From Pseudomonas psychrophila HA-4 (GTDB lineage: Bacteria; Pseudomonadota; Gammaproteobacteria; Pseudomonadales; Pseudomonadaceae), in NCBI RefSeq assembly GCF_000282975.1, contig NZ_ALJC01000075.1:186001-250000 (forward strand): a stretch of DNA of 64,000 bases, written 5' to 3'. The notes under the pieces were generated by a model that saw only the letters and a program-made list of their open reading frames with translations, did not search any database and was not told where the DNA came from. This document shows, piece by piece, positions 55,859 through 63,500 of the stretch. Numbering within the stretch: the first letter of the stretch is position 1; every line of letters begins with the position of its first letter. The translations under genes were made by a program, and so were the position numbers.

Positions 55859-56376
55859 AGGTGGTGGTACTGGCGGGCCCGGAATCCAGCGGTAAAAGCT
55901 GGCTAGCGGAGCAATTGCAGGCACACTTTGGCGGCATTTTGGTGGGTGAATACGTGCGTTATTTCATCGAAAAAAATGCACGCGATACCTGTCTCGAAGA
56001 CATACCAGCCATCGCTCGTGGCCAACTCGACTGGGAAGATCAGGCCCGCGCCCTGCGACCTCTGTTACTGATTCTGGACACTCACTTGCTGAGCAATATG
56101 CTCTGGAGCAAGACCTTGTTTGGCGACTGCCCGCCTTGGCTTGAACCTGAGTTGCTTAACCGTCATTACGATCTACATTTGCTGCTGTCGCCCGACGATG
56201 TGGAGTGGACGCAAGACGGCCAGCGCTGCCAGCCCTCTCTCGCTGAGCGGCAGTTGTTTTTTAATGCCAGTCGGCAATGGCTGGAACTGCATCAACAACC
56301 TCTGCAAGTGATTACCGGCGATTGGCAGGCTCGACAATTACAGGCTTTCGGCGCCGTCGAACAGTTACTGGCTTAA
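55855..56376 (+). CDS. NadR-type P-loop kinase (probable nicotinamide riboside kinase)
   Basis: 173 residues. The P-loop GPESSGKS lies at about 8-15, followed by GEYVRYFIEKNA, the LLILDTHLLSNMLWSK block and a C-terminal helix. It matches the C-terminal kinase part of NadR without its HTH and adenylyltransferase parts. It would phosphorylate nicotinamide riboside entering through PnuC and so drive uptake towards NAD salvage. The ATG at 55855 overlaps the pnuC stop (ATGA). A longer in-frame reading from 55681 would lie over pnuC and was discarded. Confidence 0.87.
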   Translation: MKVVVLAGPESSGKSWLAEQLQAHFGGILVGEYVRYFIEKNARDTCLEDIPAIARGQLDWEDQARALRPLLLILDTHLLSNMLWSKTLFGDCPPWLEPELLNRHYDLHLLLSPDDVEWTQDGQRCQPSLAERQLFFNASRQWLELHQQPLQVITGDWQARQLQAFGAVEQLLA

Positions 56377-56709
56377 ACTGCAAAAGTGTCCATTTTTGAA
56401 ACACTCACCGCCCAGTGGAGCCTTGTTAATACAAGGTTCTGGTATTGCTCCGGCAATCTGTAACAGTCTTGAAACACTGTACAAGACCGTTGCCACTTCA
56501 TTTGTGGCAGGGCCTTTTAATGCATTAGTGGCTTTAAGCCATATCAGAACTGATACACTTCTTGAGTGCGTCGGTTAATGGTTCTTTCCAAGCCGTTGTT
56601 CTTAAAAAGAAAATAAAATTCGGCATATGTTTTGCTGTGTGTTAATCAGCCCGATATTCCAACTAGAACGCCCAACTGCTTAGCCTGCTGATAAAGAACG
56701 GAGTCTGAC
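56377..56709 (+). promoter_or_regulatory. Intergenic region with sigma-54-type promoter and repeated sites
   Basis: No gene is supported here. At 56621-56636 the plus strand reads CGGCATATGTTTTGCT, with GG (622-623) and GC (634-635) exactly 10 bp apart as in -24/-12 promoters recognised by RpoN. Upstream are a perfect palindrome CCTTGT-TAAT-ACAAGG (56421-56436), a direct repeat TTGAAACACT (56396-56405 and 56469-56478) and GTCTTG-N10-CAAGAC (56466-56487). These are candidate upstream activator sites. Start of transcription would be near 56647. Confidence 0.5.
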
Positions 56710-56829
56710 ATGCAACCGATCGACGCTTTAAAACCTCTGGCATTTGCACTCGCGGCTTTGATCGCTGCCGCAGTACAAACGCCAGGTACTAACGAATTTG
56801 ATGCTTGTGCAACAACCGATAAAAAGTAG
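56710..56829 (+). CDS. Probable 39-residue hydrophobic peptide
   Basis: Small open frame starting MQPIDALKPLAFALAALIAA and ending ACATTDKK. A GGAG ribosome-binding site lies 6 bp upstream and a sigma-54-type promoter about 75 bp upstream. Residues about 8-23 could be a membrane helix or signal peptide. Its last 40 bp overlap, tail to tail, the 3' end of the VpsR-like regulator on the other strand. Function unknown; it could be a signal or membrane peptide controlled by that regulator. Confidence 0.5.
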   Translation: MQPIDALKPLAFALAALIAAAVQTPGTNEFDACATTDKK

Positions 56830-58105
56830 GCCTCGATACGCCCAATACTTTGGCAGCCACACTCAAGTTGTTCGAGTACCGATGCAGTACATCGGATAAG
56901 GCCTGACGCTCCGCACGTACTTTGTAGTCTTCAAGGGTCCCCATGACAGTAGGTTGCTCTTCCAGCCCCAGATCGGCGGCTTCAATTTGCCGCCCTTCCG
57001 CCAGTACCAGTCCACGTCGAACACGGTTGGCTAGTTCGCGGACGTTGCCAGGCCAAGGGTGATTGCCCAGCGCAATCAGTGCGCCCTCACTGAATGAGCG
57101 CGAACGGCGGCCCGTCTCCTGACTGTAGAGGCGCGAAAAGTGGTTGGCCAGCAGACTCATGTCACCGTGGCGCTCACGCAAAGGTGACATTTGCACCTGC
57201 AATACGTTAAGTCGGTAGTACAGGTCTTCACGAAAGTGCCCCTGAGCGATGGCCGCTTCAAGATCAACATGGGTGGCCGCAAGAACGCGCACATCGACAG
57301 CAATCGGCTTGCCGCCGCCAACGCGTTCAATGTGTTTTTCTTGCAGGAAGCGCAGCAGGCTAGCTTGCAACTCCAGAGGCAGGTCACCGATTTCGTCTAG
57401 AAACAGCGTGCCACCGTTGGCGGTTTCGATACGCCCGATCTTGCGTTGATGGGCTCCAGTGAAAGCGCCTTTTTCATGACCGAACAACTCTGATTGAATC
57501 AAATGCTCCGGGATGGATCCGCAATTGATCGCGACAAAGGGCTGATCATGACGCTTGGACTGACGATGCAGGGTACGTGCGACCAGTTCTTTGCCTGTAC
57601 CGCTTTCGCCGCGGATCAAGATCGGCGATTGGGTGGGAGCGAACTTACCCAACAATTTTCGCAAGTCACGAACGCTTCGGCTTTCACCAAGGAGTTCATG
57701 GGCAGGGCTATCGTCAGGGTTTAACGTTTGGACGCGCAAACGGGACATGCCAAACGCTCGACCGAGCGTGACCTGAAACCGTGACACATCAAACGGCAAG
57801 GTATGGAAATCAAAAAACCATTCGTAAACAAAGTCACCCACATTTTTCATTTTCAAAACATCAGCACTCAGCACTGCGATCCATTCAATTGCGCTGCGGT
57901 TGATCATTTCTTTAACCGCTTCGGGACGCTCCAGGTGCGAAGGCAACAACCTGAGCAAACCAACATCACCAGAGCGATTGATGACCGACTCCAGGCTGCA
58001 ACTGTCCACCGACCAGCCAATACGTTGAAGCTCTGGTAGTAGCTGGCGACAATCTTCACACGGATCTACCACTAACAGGCGTCGAGGTGAGGAGAGTGCG
58101 AACAT
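56789..58105 (-). CDS. VpsR-like sigma-54-dependent activator
   Basis: 438 residues. The N-terminal receiver-like VpsR domain (about 1-125; LLVVDPCEDCRQLLPELQ, DFVYEWFFDFHTLPFD) is atypical and lacks a clear acidic pocket. The central AAA+ domain has Walker A GESGTGKE (166-173), the sigma-54 contact GAFTGA (213-218) and Walker B GGTLFLDEIGD. A Fis-type HTH lies at the C-terminus (NNLSVAAKVLGVSRPTFYRLL). VpsR-type proteins often control exopolysaccharide or biofilm genes and may bind cyclic di-GMP. The GAFTGA loop is intact, so it should work with RpoN. The convergent sigma-54-type promoter at 56621 is a plausible target. Confidence 0.9.
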   Translation of the reverse strand: MFALSSPRRLLVVDPCEDCRQLLPELQRIGWSVDSCSLESVINRSGDVGLLRLLPSHLERPEAVKEMINRSAIEWIAVLSADVLKMKNVGDFVYEWFFDFHTLPFDVSRFQVTLGRAFGMSRLRVQTLNPDDSPAHELLGESRSVRDLRKLLGKFAPTQSPILIRGESGTGKELVARTLHRQSKRHDQPFVAINCGSIPEHLIQSELFGHEKGAFTGAHQRKIGRIETANGGTLFLDEIGDLPLELQASLLRFLQEKHIERVGGGKPIAVDVRVLAATHVDLEAAIAQGHFREDLYYRLNVLQVQMSPLRERHGDMSLLANHFSRLYSQETGRRSRSFSEGALIALGNHPWPGNVRELANRVRRGLVLAEGRQIEAADLGLEEQPTVMGTLEDYKVRAERQALSDVLHRYSNNLSVAAKVLGVSRPTFYRLLHKHQIR

Positions 58106-58456
58106 GACTGATCCTTGGCGTCGAAAATAAAAAGAGTTTTAGAAACATAGTGTTGGGGAGAATGACGTAAAAGTAGCAACAAGTGTGGTGGGGACTTGTA
58201 CCGTTTATTTATAAGCGCAATAGCAATATGACATTAGCCAACGCGAACAGATGAACAACGGGTTTATCGGCCACTTAAACGGATACGTGCAGATCGAGCA
58301 GAATTGATTTAAATCCAGCTGATAAAAATTTTTTTAAAAAAATCACGTATCTGTGTGACCTGAACCGGCTTTGGAGGCATCAGTACAAGTAACCAACCGA
58401 ACGGTACGCCCAGCCGACGGTTAATCATTTGATGGGCACCCATGAGAGATGACCCT
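58106..58456. other. AT-rich divergent intergenic region
   Basis: About 350 bp between the VpsR-like regulator and the small gene at 58457. It is clearly AT-richer than its surroundings, with an A5T7A7 tract near 58326-58344. No open frame, clear promoter consensus or RNA structure was recognised. It probably holds the promoters of both flanking genes. Confidence 0.5.
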
Positions 58457-58723
58457 ATGAACGCCCCGCTCCGTTTCAACGAAGCACTTTTGATCGCCGG
58501 CCACGCCTTTGAACCTTTTCAATGTGTTGCTTGGGCAGCGCAAGACGGTCACGGCGAATTAAGCCTGACAGTCATTGACCGCACCAACACCCGCATCGGT
58601 CGCAAGCAGATCCCGCGCAGCGCCTGCTCCGATGCCGCCCAACTCGAACACCTGTTAGCACAAGCCCGCACCGAGTTGAGCAACGAAGGGTACGCCCTTC
58701 AACCGTGGGTCATGCCCGCTTAA
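58457..58723 (+). CDS. Conserved small protein of unknown function
   Basis: 88 residues from the ATG at 58457 (MNAPLRFNEALLIAGHAFEP). It has a compact alpha/beta pattern: a strand-rich part (HGELSLTVIDRTNTRIGRKQI) then a helix (AQLEHLLAQARTELSNEG) and WVMPA at the end. No signal peptide or membrane segment. I recall similar short proteins in other pseudomonads but no function. An upstream in-frame ATG at 58442 is possible but has poorer ribosome-binding context. Confidence 0.75.
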   Translation: MNAPLRFNEALLIAGHAFEPFQCVAWAAQDGHGELSLTVIDRTNTRIGRKQIPRSACSDAAQLEHLLAQARTELSNEGYALQPWVMPA

Positions 58724-58740
58724 TAGCCATACACCCTCCC

Positions 58741-58792
58741 GTAGGAGCGAACTTGCTTCGCGATCTTTTGATCGTTAAAAGTTCGCCCCTAC
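58741..58792. repeat. REP-type hairpin between convergent genes
   Basis: Imperfect 12-bp arms GTAGGAGCGAAC and GTTCGCCCCTAC enclose CTTGCTTCGCGATC and GATC. It resembles the widespread Pseudomonas element beginning TGTAGGAGCGA. It lies between the small gene at 58457 and the chlD stop at 58799. Confidence 0.75.
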
Positions 58793-58798
58793 AGTGGG

Positions 58799-59458
58799 TT
58801 ATGCGTCGATATGTTGATATTCAATCCCCATATCTGTAGCCATTTGCTGGGCCCGGCCCAAACGAATCGGCCCTCTTTCTATATCAATCAGCAGCCCCGG
58901 ACAGTCCAGTCTAGGCAACGACGACAGCTCTTTTAAGCGTCCATCGGTGACCAATAGAAACCGTTGTTGCTCATGGGCAAATTGCTTGCGACGCACCTCA
59001 AGCCAGCGTGCGACTTCCTGCAACGCGTCCAGCAATGGCGTGCCACCGCCAGCCCCCAACGTCTCCAGCCACTGGTCCAGCGCTTTTGAAGCCTTGGCAC
59101 CGCTCACGTGCCATTGCGGCGCACGGCCGCTCGCGGTCATCACTGCCACCCTGACCCGCTGGCGATAAGCATCGTCGAACAGTTGCGCCAGCAAACCCTT
59201 CGCATCACTCAATGCCTGATGCCTGCGGGTTGATGCAGAAGCATCAATCACCACCAGCCACAGTTCTTGAACTGCACGTTTGCGTGTTTTATGGGCCAGG
59301 TCTTTGCGCGCTTTCGGGCGACCACGCAGCAGGGTGTGCACCCAATCAATCGCGCCACTGTCGGCACGGCGACTGGCGCCCTGATTGCCGTGTTCGAGTG
59401 TCCCCGTCCCGGGTTTGGCATCCGCCCCCGCAGTTGATCGAGGGCGAATGCCTAGGGC
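58799..59458 (-). CDS. chlD: VWA-domain half of cobaltochelatase ChlD, read by -1 frameshift from chlI
   Basis: 219 codons in the -1 frame relative to chlI. The von Willebrand A domain has an intact MIDAS: DASAS, then the Thr of GGGTPLLDAL and the Asp of VTDGR. It is preceded by a linker ending GAIDWVHTLLRGRP. In this frame there is no ATG, GTG or TTG upstream of a GTG at 59341, although the linker before it looks coding. The simplest reading is a frameshifted ChlI-VWA product of 552 residues. The alternative is a separate protein of about 180 residues starting at GTG 59341. The product would join the AAA+ ring that drives CobN in cobalt insertion. Confidence 0.8.
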   Translation of the reverse strand, partial: ALGIRPRSTAGADAKPGTGTLEHGNQGASRRADSGAIDWVHTLLRGRPKARKDLAHKTRKRAVQELWLVVIDASASTRRHQALSDAKGLLAQLFDDAYRQRVRVAVMTASGRAPQWHVSGAKASKALDQWLETLGAGGGTPLLDALQEVARWLEVRRKQFAHEQQRFLLVTDGRLKELSSLPRLDCPGLLIDIERGPIRLGRAQQMATDMGIEYQHIDA

Positions 59459-59464
59459 TTTTTT
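59417..59464 (-). promoter_or_regulatory. Programmed -1 ribosomal frameshift signal (slippery heptamer plus stem-loop)
   Basis: Minus-strand slippery heptamer A-AAA-AAG at 59464-59458, in the exact phase of the chlI codons (CCA AAA AAG), with the chlI stop TAG two codons later (59454-59452). After a 5-nt spacer an 11-bp stem forms: GGCATTCGCCC (59452-59442) pairs with GGGCGGATGCC (59427-59417), one G-U pair, 14-nt loop. A -1 shift continues into the VWA frame. The heptamer is the one used in E. coli dnaX. Confidence 0.88.
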
Positions 59465-60456
59465 GGCCAGCTCGGCACTTCTCGACGCGCACCCATGGTT
59501 TGCGGTTGCGCCGGTAACTCACCCCATTGCCCCTGCCCTGAGCTGGCAGAATTGCCTGCCGATTGCGCAGGTGATTGTGGCTCGGGGGTGGGCGCTTGCG
59601 GGGTTTGCTCACGACGACGATGACGCAAGGCAAACTCGGCGACCGCGTCAATGTCATCCCGGCTGATGGCCCCTGCACCGCGCCAGGCCGCATGCGCCCG
59701 CGCCGCTCGCAGCCAGACGAGGTCGGCACGCAGGCCATCAACACCCGCAGCGAAACAACGCTCGGTAATCACGGCCAGCGATTGATCATCCAGTTCAATC
59801 TGCTGCAAGCCATCTCGCGCCTGCTGGCAACGTTGACGCAGCGCGTCTTGCGCATTGGCCCAACGCGCACAAAAAACCTGCGGCTCGGCATCAAAGGCTA
59901 ACCGGCGACGGATGATTTCTGAGCGCTCCGTCGGCTGAGGCTGGCTATTCATGGCCACGTTCAAGCCAAAACGATCGAGCAGTTGCGGGCGCAGTTCGCC
60001 CTCTTCAGGGTTCATGGTGCCGATCAGCACAAACCGCGCCGGGTGGCGATGGGAAATACCATCACGCTCCACCACATTGATGCCGCTGGCGGCGACGTCC
60101 AGTAACACATCCACCAAATGATCGGCCAACAGGTTAACTTCATCGACGTACAACACCCCGCCATCGGCCTTGGCCAATACACCGGGGCTGAATTGCGCTT
60201 TGCCCTGGCCCAGCGCCGCGTCCAGATCAAGTGTGCCAACCAAGCGTTCTTCAGTTGCGCCCAACGGCAACGTTACGAACGGACCACTGGCGAGCACATC
60301 GGCCAGGCCACGCGCCAGGGTCGACTTGGCCATGCCGCGCGGGCCTTCGATCAACACACCGCCAATTTTCGGGTCAATCGCCGTCAGGCACAGCGCCAGT
60401 TTCAATGAGTCCGCGCCGACCACCGCCGACAGCGGGAAATGGGGGGTGTCCGTCAT
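59452..60456 (-). CDS. chlI: ChlI-type AAA+ ATPase of cobaltochelatase
   Basis: 334 residues, the unshifted product. MoxR/ChlI-family ATPase: Walker A GPRGMAKST (about 41-49), Walker B LYVDEVNLL, sensor GTMNPEEGELRPQLLDRFG. A Pro/Gln-rich linker follows and the protein ends WPKKP at the frameshift site. In pseudomonads lacking cobS/cobT this ATPase and its VWA-containing form are thought to serve CobN in ATP-dependent cobalt insertion into hydrogenobyrinate a,c-diamide. The ATG at 60456 was preferred over a TTG at 60471. It lies 63 bp after the cobN stop on the same strand. Confidence 0.9.
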   Translation of the reverse strand: MTDTPHFPLSAVVGADSLKLALCLTAIDPKIGGVLIEGPRGMAKSTLARGLADVLASGPFVTLPLGATEERLVGTLDLDAALGQGKAQFSPGVLAKADGGVLYVDEVNLLADHLVDVLLDVAASGINVVERDGISHRHPARFVLIGTMNPEEGELRPQLLDRFGLNVAMNSQPQPTERSEIIRRRLAFDAEPQVFCARWANAQDALRQRCQQARDGLQQIELDDQSLAVITERCFAAGVDGLRADLVWLRAARAHAAWRGAGAISRDDIDAVAEFALRHRRREQTPQAPTPEPQSPAQSAGNSASSGQGQWGELPAQPQTMGARREVPSWPKKP

Positions 60457-60483
60457 GTGTTTGGTTTCCAATAATCAAATTCC

Positions 60484-60512
60484 TGTGGCTGCTGCCGTAA
60501 GAAGCGGCCACA
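60484..60512. repeat. Short hairpin between cobN and chlI
   Basis: Inverted repeat CTGTGGCTGCTGCC / GCGGCCACA in the 63-bp gap (imperfect). It resembles the GCCGCTGCC-type intergenic hairpins at 7290 and 9789. Likely an RNA-stability element inside the operon, with no T-run. Confidence 0.4.
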
Positions 60513-60519
60513 ACGTTAC

Positions 60520-63500
60520 TCAGTCTTCTTCGATGTCCAGCAACAGATCTTCCAACGCCTGGCGGTAGTCGCCCGGCTCGCTCCACAACCCGCGCTGCTG
60601 TGCTTCAAGCAAACGCTCGGTCATGTCGCGCAGCGCATGCGGGTTGTGTTGTTGTACAAATTCACGGGTGTCTGGGTCCAGCAGGTAAGCATCGGCCAAC
60701 AACGCGTATTGGTGGTCGTCGATTAACTGGGTGGTGGCGTCAAAGGCAAAAAGATTATCGAGGGTTGCCGCCATCTCGAATGCGCCCTTGTAGCCATGGC
60801 GTTTAACCCCCTCGATCCACTTCGGATTAGCCGCCCGCGAACGGATTACCCGGTTCAGCTCTTCCTTGAGGGTGCGAATTTTCGGCAAGTCGGGCTGGCT
60901 GTGGTCGCCATGGTAGCTGGCAGCCGTTGTGCCACTCAGGCTTTCGACTGCCGCCAGCATCCCGCCTTGGAACTGGTAATAGTCGTTGGAATCAAGCAAG
61001 TCGTGCTCGCGGTTGTCCTGATTCTGCACCACCGCCTGCACCTGGCTCAGGCGCTGGGCAAACTGGTCACGCGCCGCCGTGCCCTCATCGGCGCCGCCAT
61101 AGGCGTAGCCGCCCCAGTTCAGATACACCTCGGCCAGGTCCTCGCGGCTTTGCCACAAGCGACCATCAATCGCGTTTTGTACGCCTGCGCCATAAGCTCC
61201 GGGTTTAGCACCGAAAATACGCCAGCCCGCCTGACGCGCCGCCAGCTCCGGGGCCATGCCGTCGCGCTCAAGCTGTTCGCGCTCACGGCGCACTTTAGTG
61301 GCCAGCGGGTTTAAATCATCGGGCTCGTCCAGCGCAGCCACCGCTTGGACGGCCGCATCGAACAGGCGGATCAAGTTGGCAAAGGCATCGCGGAAGAACC
61401 CCGAAACGCGCAAGGTCACATCGACCCGTGGCCTGTCGAGCAGGCTGACCGGCAAGATTTCAAAGTCATCCACGCGCTGGCTGCCGGTGGCCCATACCGG
61501 GCGTACGCCCATTAGCGCCATGGCCTGAGCAATGTCGTCGCCCCCGGTACGCATGGTCGCCGTGCCCCAGACCGAGAGTCCAAGCTGACGCAGATGATCA
61601 CCATGGTCTTGCAGGTGACGTTCAAGAATCAGGTTGGCGGACTGGAAGCCGATACGCCAGGCGGTGGTCGTGGGCAAGTTGCGCACGTCTACCGAGAAGA
61701 AGTTACGCCCGGTGGGCAGCACGTCCAGCCGTCCCCGGCTCGGCGCACCGCTTGGCCCCGCAGGCACAAAACGCCCCCCTAAAGCATCGAGCAAACCCTG
61801 CATCTCGGCCGGGCCGCAGGCATCCAGACGCGGCGCCACAACCGCCAGCAATGCGTCGAAAATGGAGCGCACGTCGGCCCACTGTTCGGCATCGGACAAT
61901 TGCAAGCGACCTTCCAGCGCCTCCTCAATTAACTGCGCGGCGTACAATTCCAGTCGTTCGCGGGTATCTCCCGCCGTGCGCCATAGCTCCACGTCAACGG
62001 CTTGCAATTCGGGCGGCTGCCGCGTCACCCAAGGCTCGGCCAGTGCGCAATCCAACGGATCGAAACCCAATTCAAAGGCTTTGGCCAACGCCCGCAACAG
62101 GCTTGACTGAGCACCACGACCATCGCCACGGGGAATTCGCAGCAACGCCAGCAAGGTGTCGATGCGTAGCCGCCCGGCCGGTGACTCACCAAAAATATGC
62201 AGCCCATCGCGGATTTGCGACTCTTTTAAATCGCACAAGTAGGTGTCCAGACGCGGCAACCAAATCGCCGCATCGGCGTCGCTGTCGAGGTGTTCGTCCA
62301 GTTGCAGCTCACGATCGATGTGGGTGTCACGCACCAACTTCAGAATGTCGCGCTGCAACTCTCGGGCGCGGCGAGGGTCGAGCAATTGCGCTTCGTAATA
62401 CTCGTCGGCCAGCAGTTCAAGATCGCGCAGCGGGCCGTAGGTTTCAGCCCGGGTCAACGGCGGCATCAAGTGGTCGATGATCACGGCCTGAGTGCGGCGC
62501 TTGGCCTGCGCACCCTCGCCCGGGTCGTTGACGATAAACGGGTACACATTCGGCATGGGGCCGAGAATCGCGTCGGGCCAACACTGCTCCGACAATCCGA
62601 CGCCTTTACCCGGCAGCCACTCCAGGTTGCCGTGTTTACCAACGTGCACCACGGCGTGGGCGCCGTAGGTGTGGCGCAGCCAGAAGTAAAACGCCAAGTA
62701 CGCGTGTGGCGGCACCAGGTCCGGGTCGTGATAGACCGCGCTAGCGTCCACCTGATAACCACGTGCTGGCTGAATGCCAACAAAGGTCAAACCAAAACGC
62801 AGCCCGGCGACCATCAGACGGCCGCTGCGAAACATCGGGTCTTCTTGCGGCGCGCCCCAGCGCTCATTGACCGCGTGCTGATTGGCCTCGGGCAACTGGC
62901 TGAACATCGCCCAATACTCGTCCAGCCCCATGCTCTGATGGCATGGGCGCAGGTCAAGGCTGTCGAGGTCGTTACTGACGCCACCCAACAAAGCCTGAAT
63001 TAATGCGGTGCCAGACGCTGGCAACTCAGCGTCCAGCGGATAACCCTGCTTCTGCAAGGCCCGCAGGATATTCAGCGCAGCGGCTGGCGTATCGAGCCCC
63101 ACGCCATTACCGATGCGACCATCACGGGTCGGGTAGTTGGCCAGAATCAGGGCGATGCGCTTTTGCGAGTTCGCCACGCAGGCCAGTTCAACCCAGCGCC
63201 GCGCCAGTTCGGCGACAAAGTCCATACGTTCAGGCTGGGCGCGATAGCACACCACATCCGACTGGCTGCGCTCACTGCGCCAGGCCAGGTCTTTAAAGCT
63301 GATGGGACGGCTGATGATTCGCCCGTCCAGTTCGGGCAAGGCAATGTGCATCGCCAGATCACGCGGGCCAAGGCCTTGCTCACTGTCGCGCCAGCCGGGT
63401 TCGTTGTCTTGGGCACAAATCGCCTGAATCACCGGGATATTGCGCCGGAACGGGCGCAAGTGCGGCGCTTCGGGACTGGACTGGGCAAAACCGGTGGTAT

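Noticed and set aside
56396..56578. 60-codon plus-strand frame after the NadR-type kinase gene
   Set aside because: Poor ribosome-binding site, no recognisable composition, and it covers repeats and palindromes that look regulatory.
58326..58344. Possible origin or attachment site in the AT-rich tract
   Set aside because: Only a homopolymer-rich stretch; no repeats, integrase gene or DnaA-box cluster was seen.
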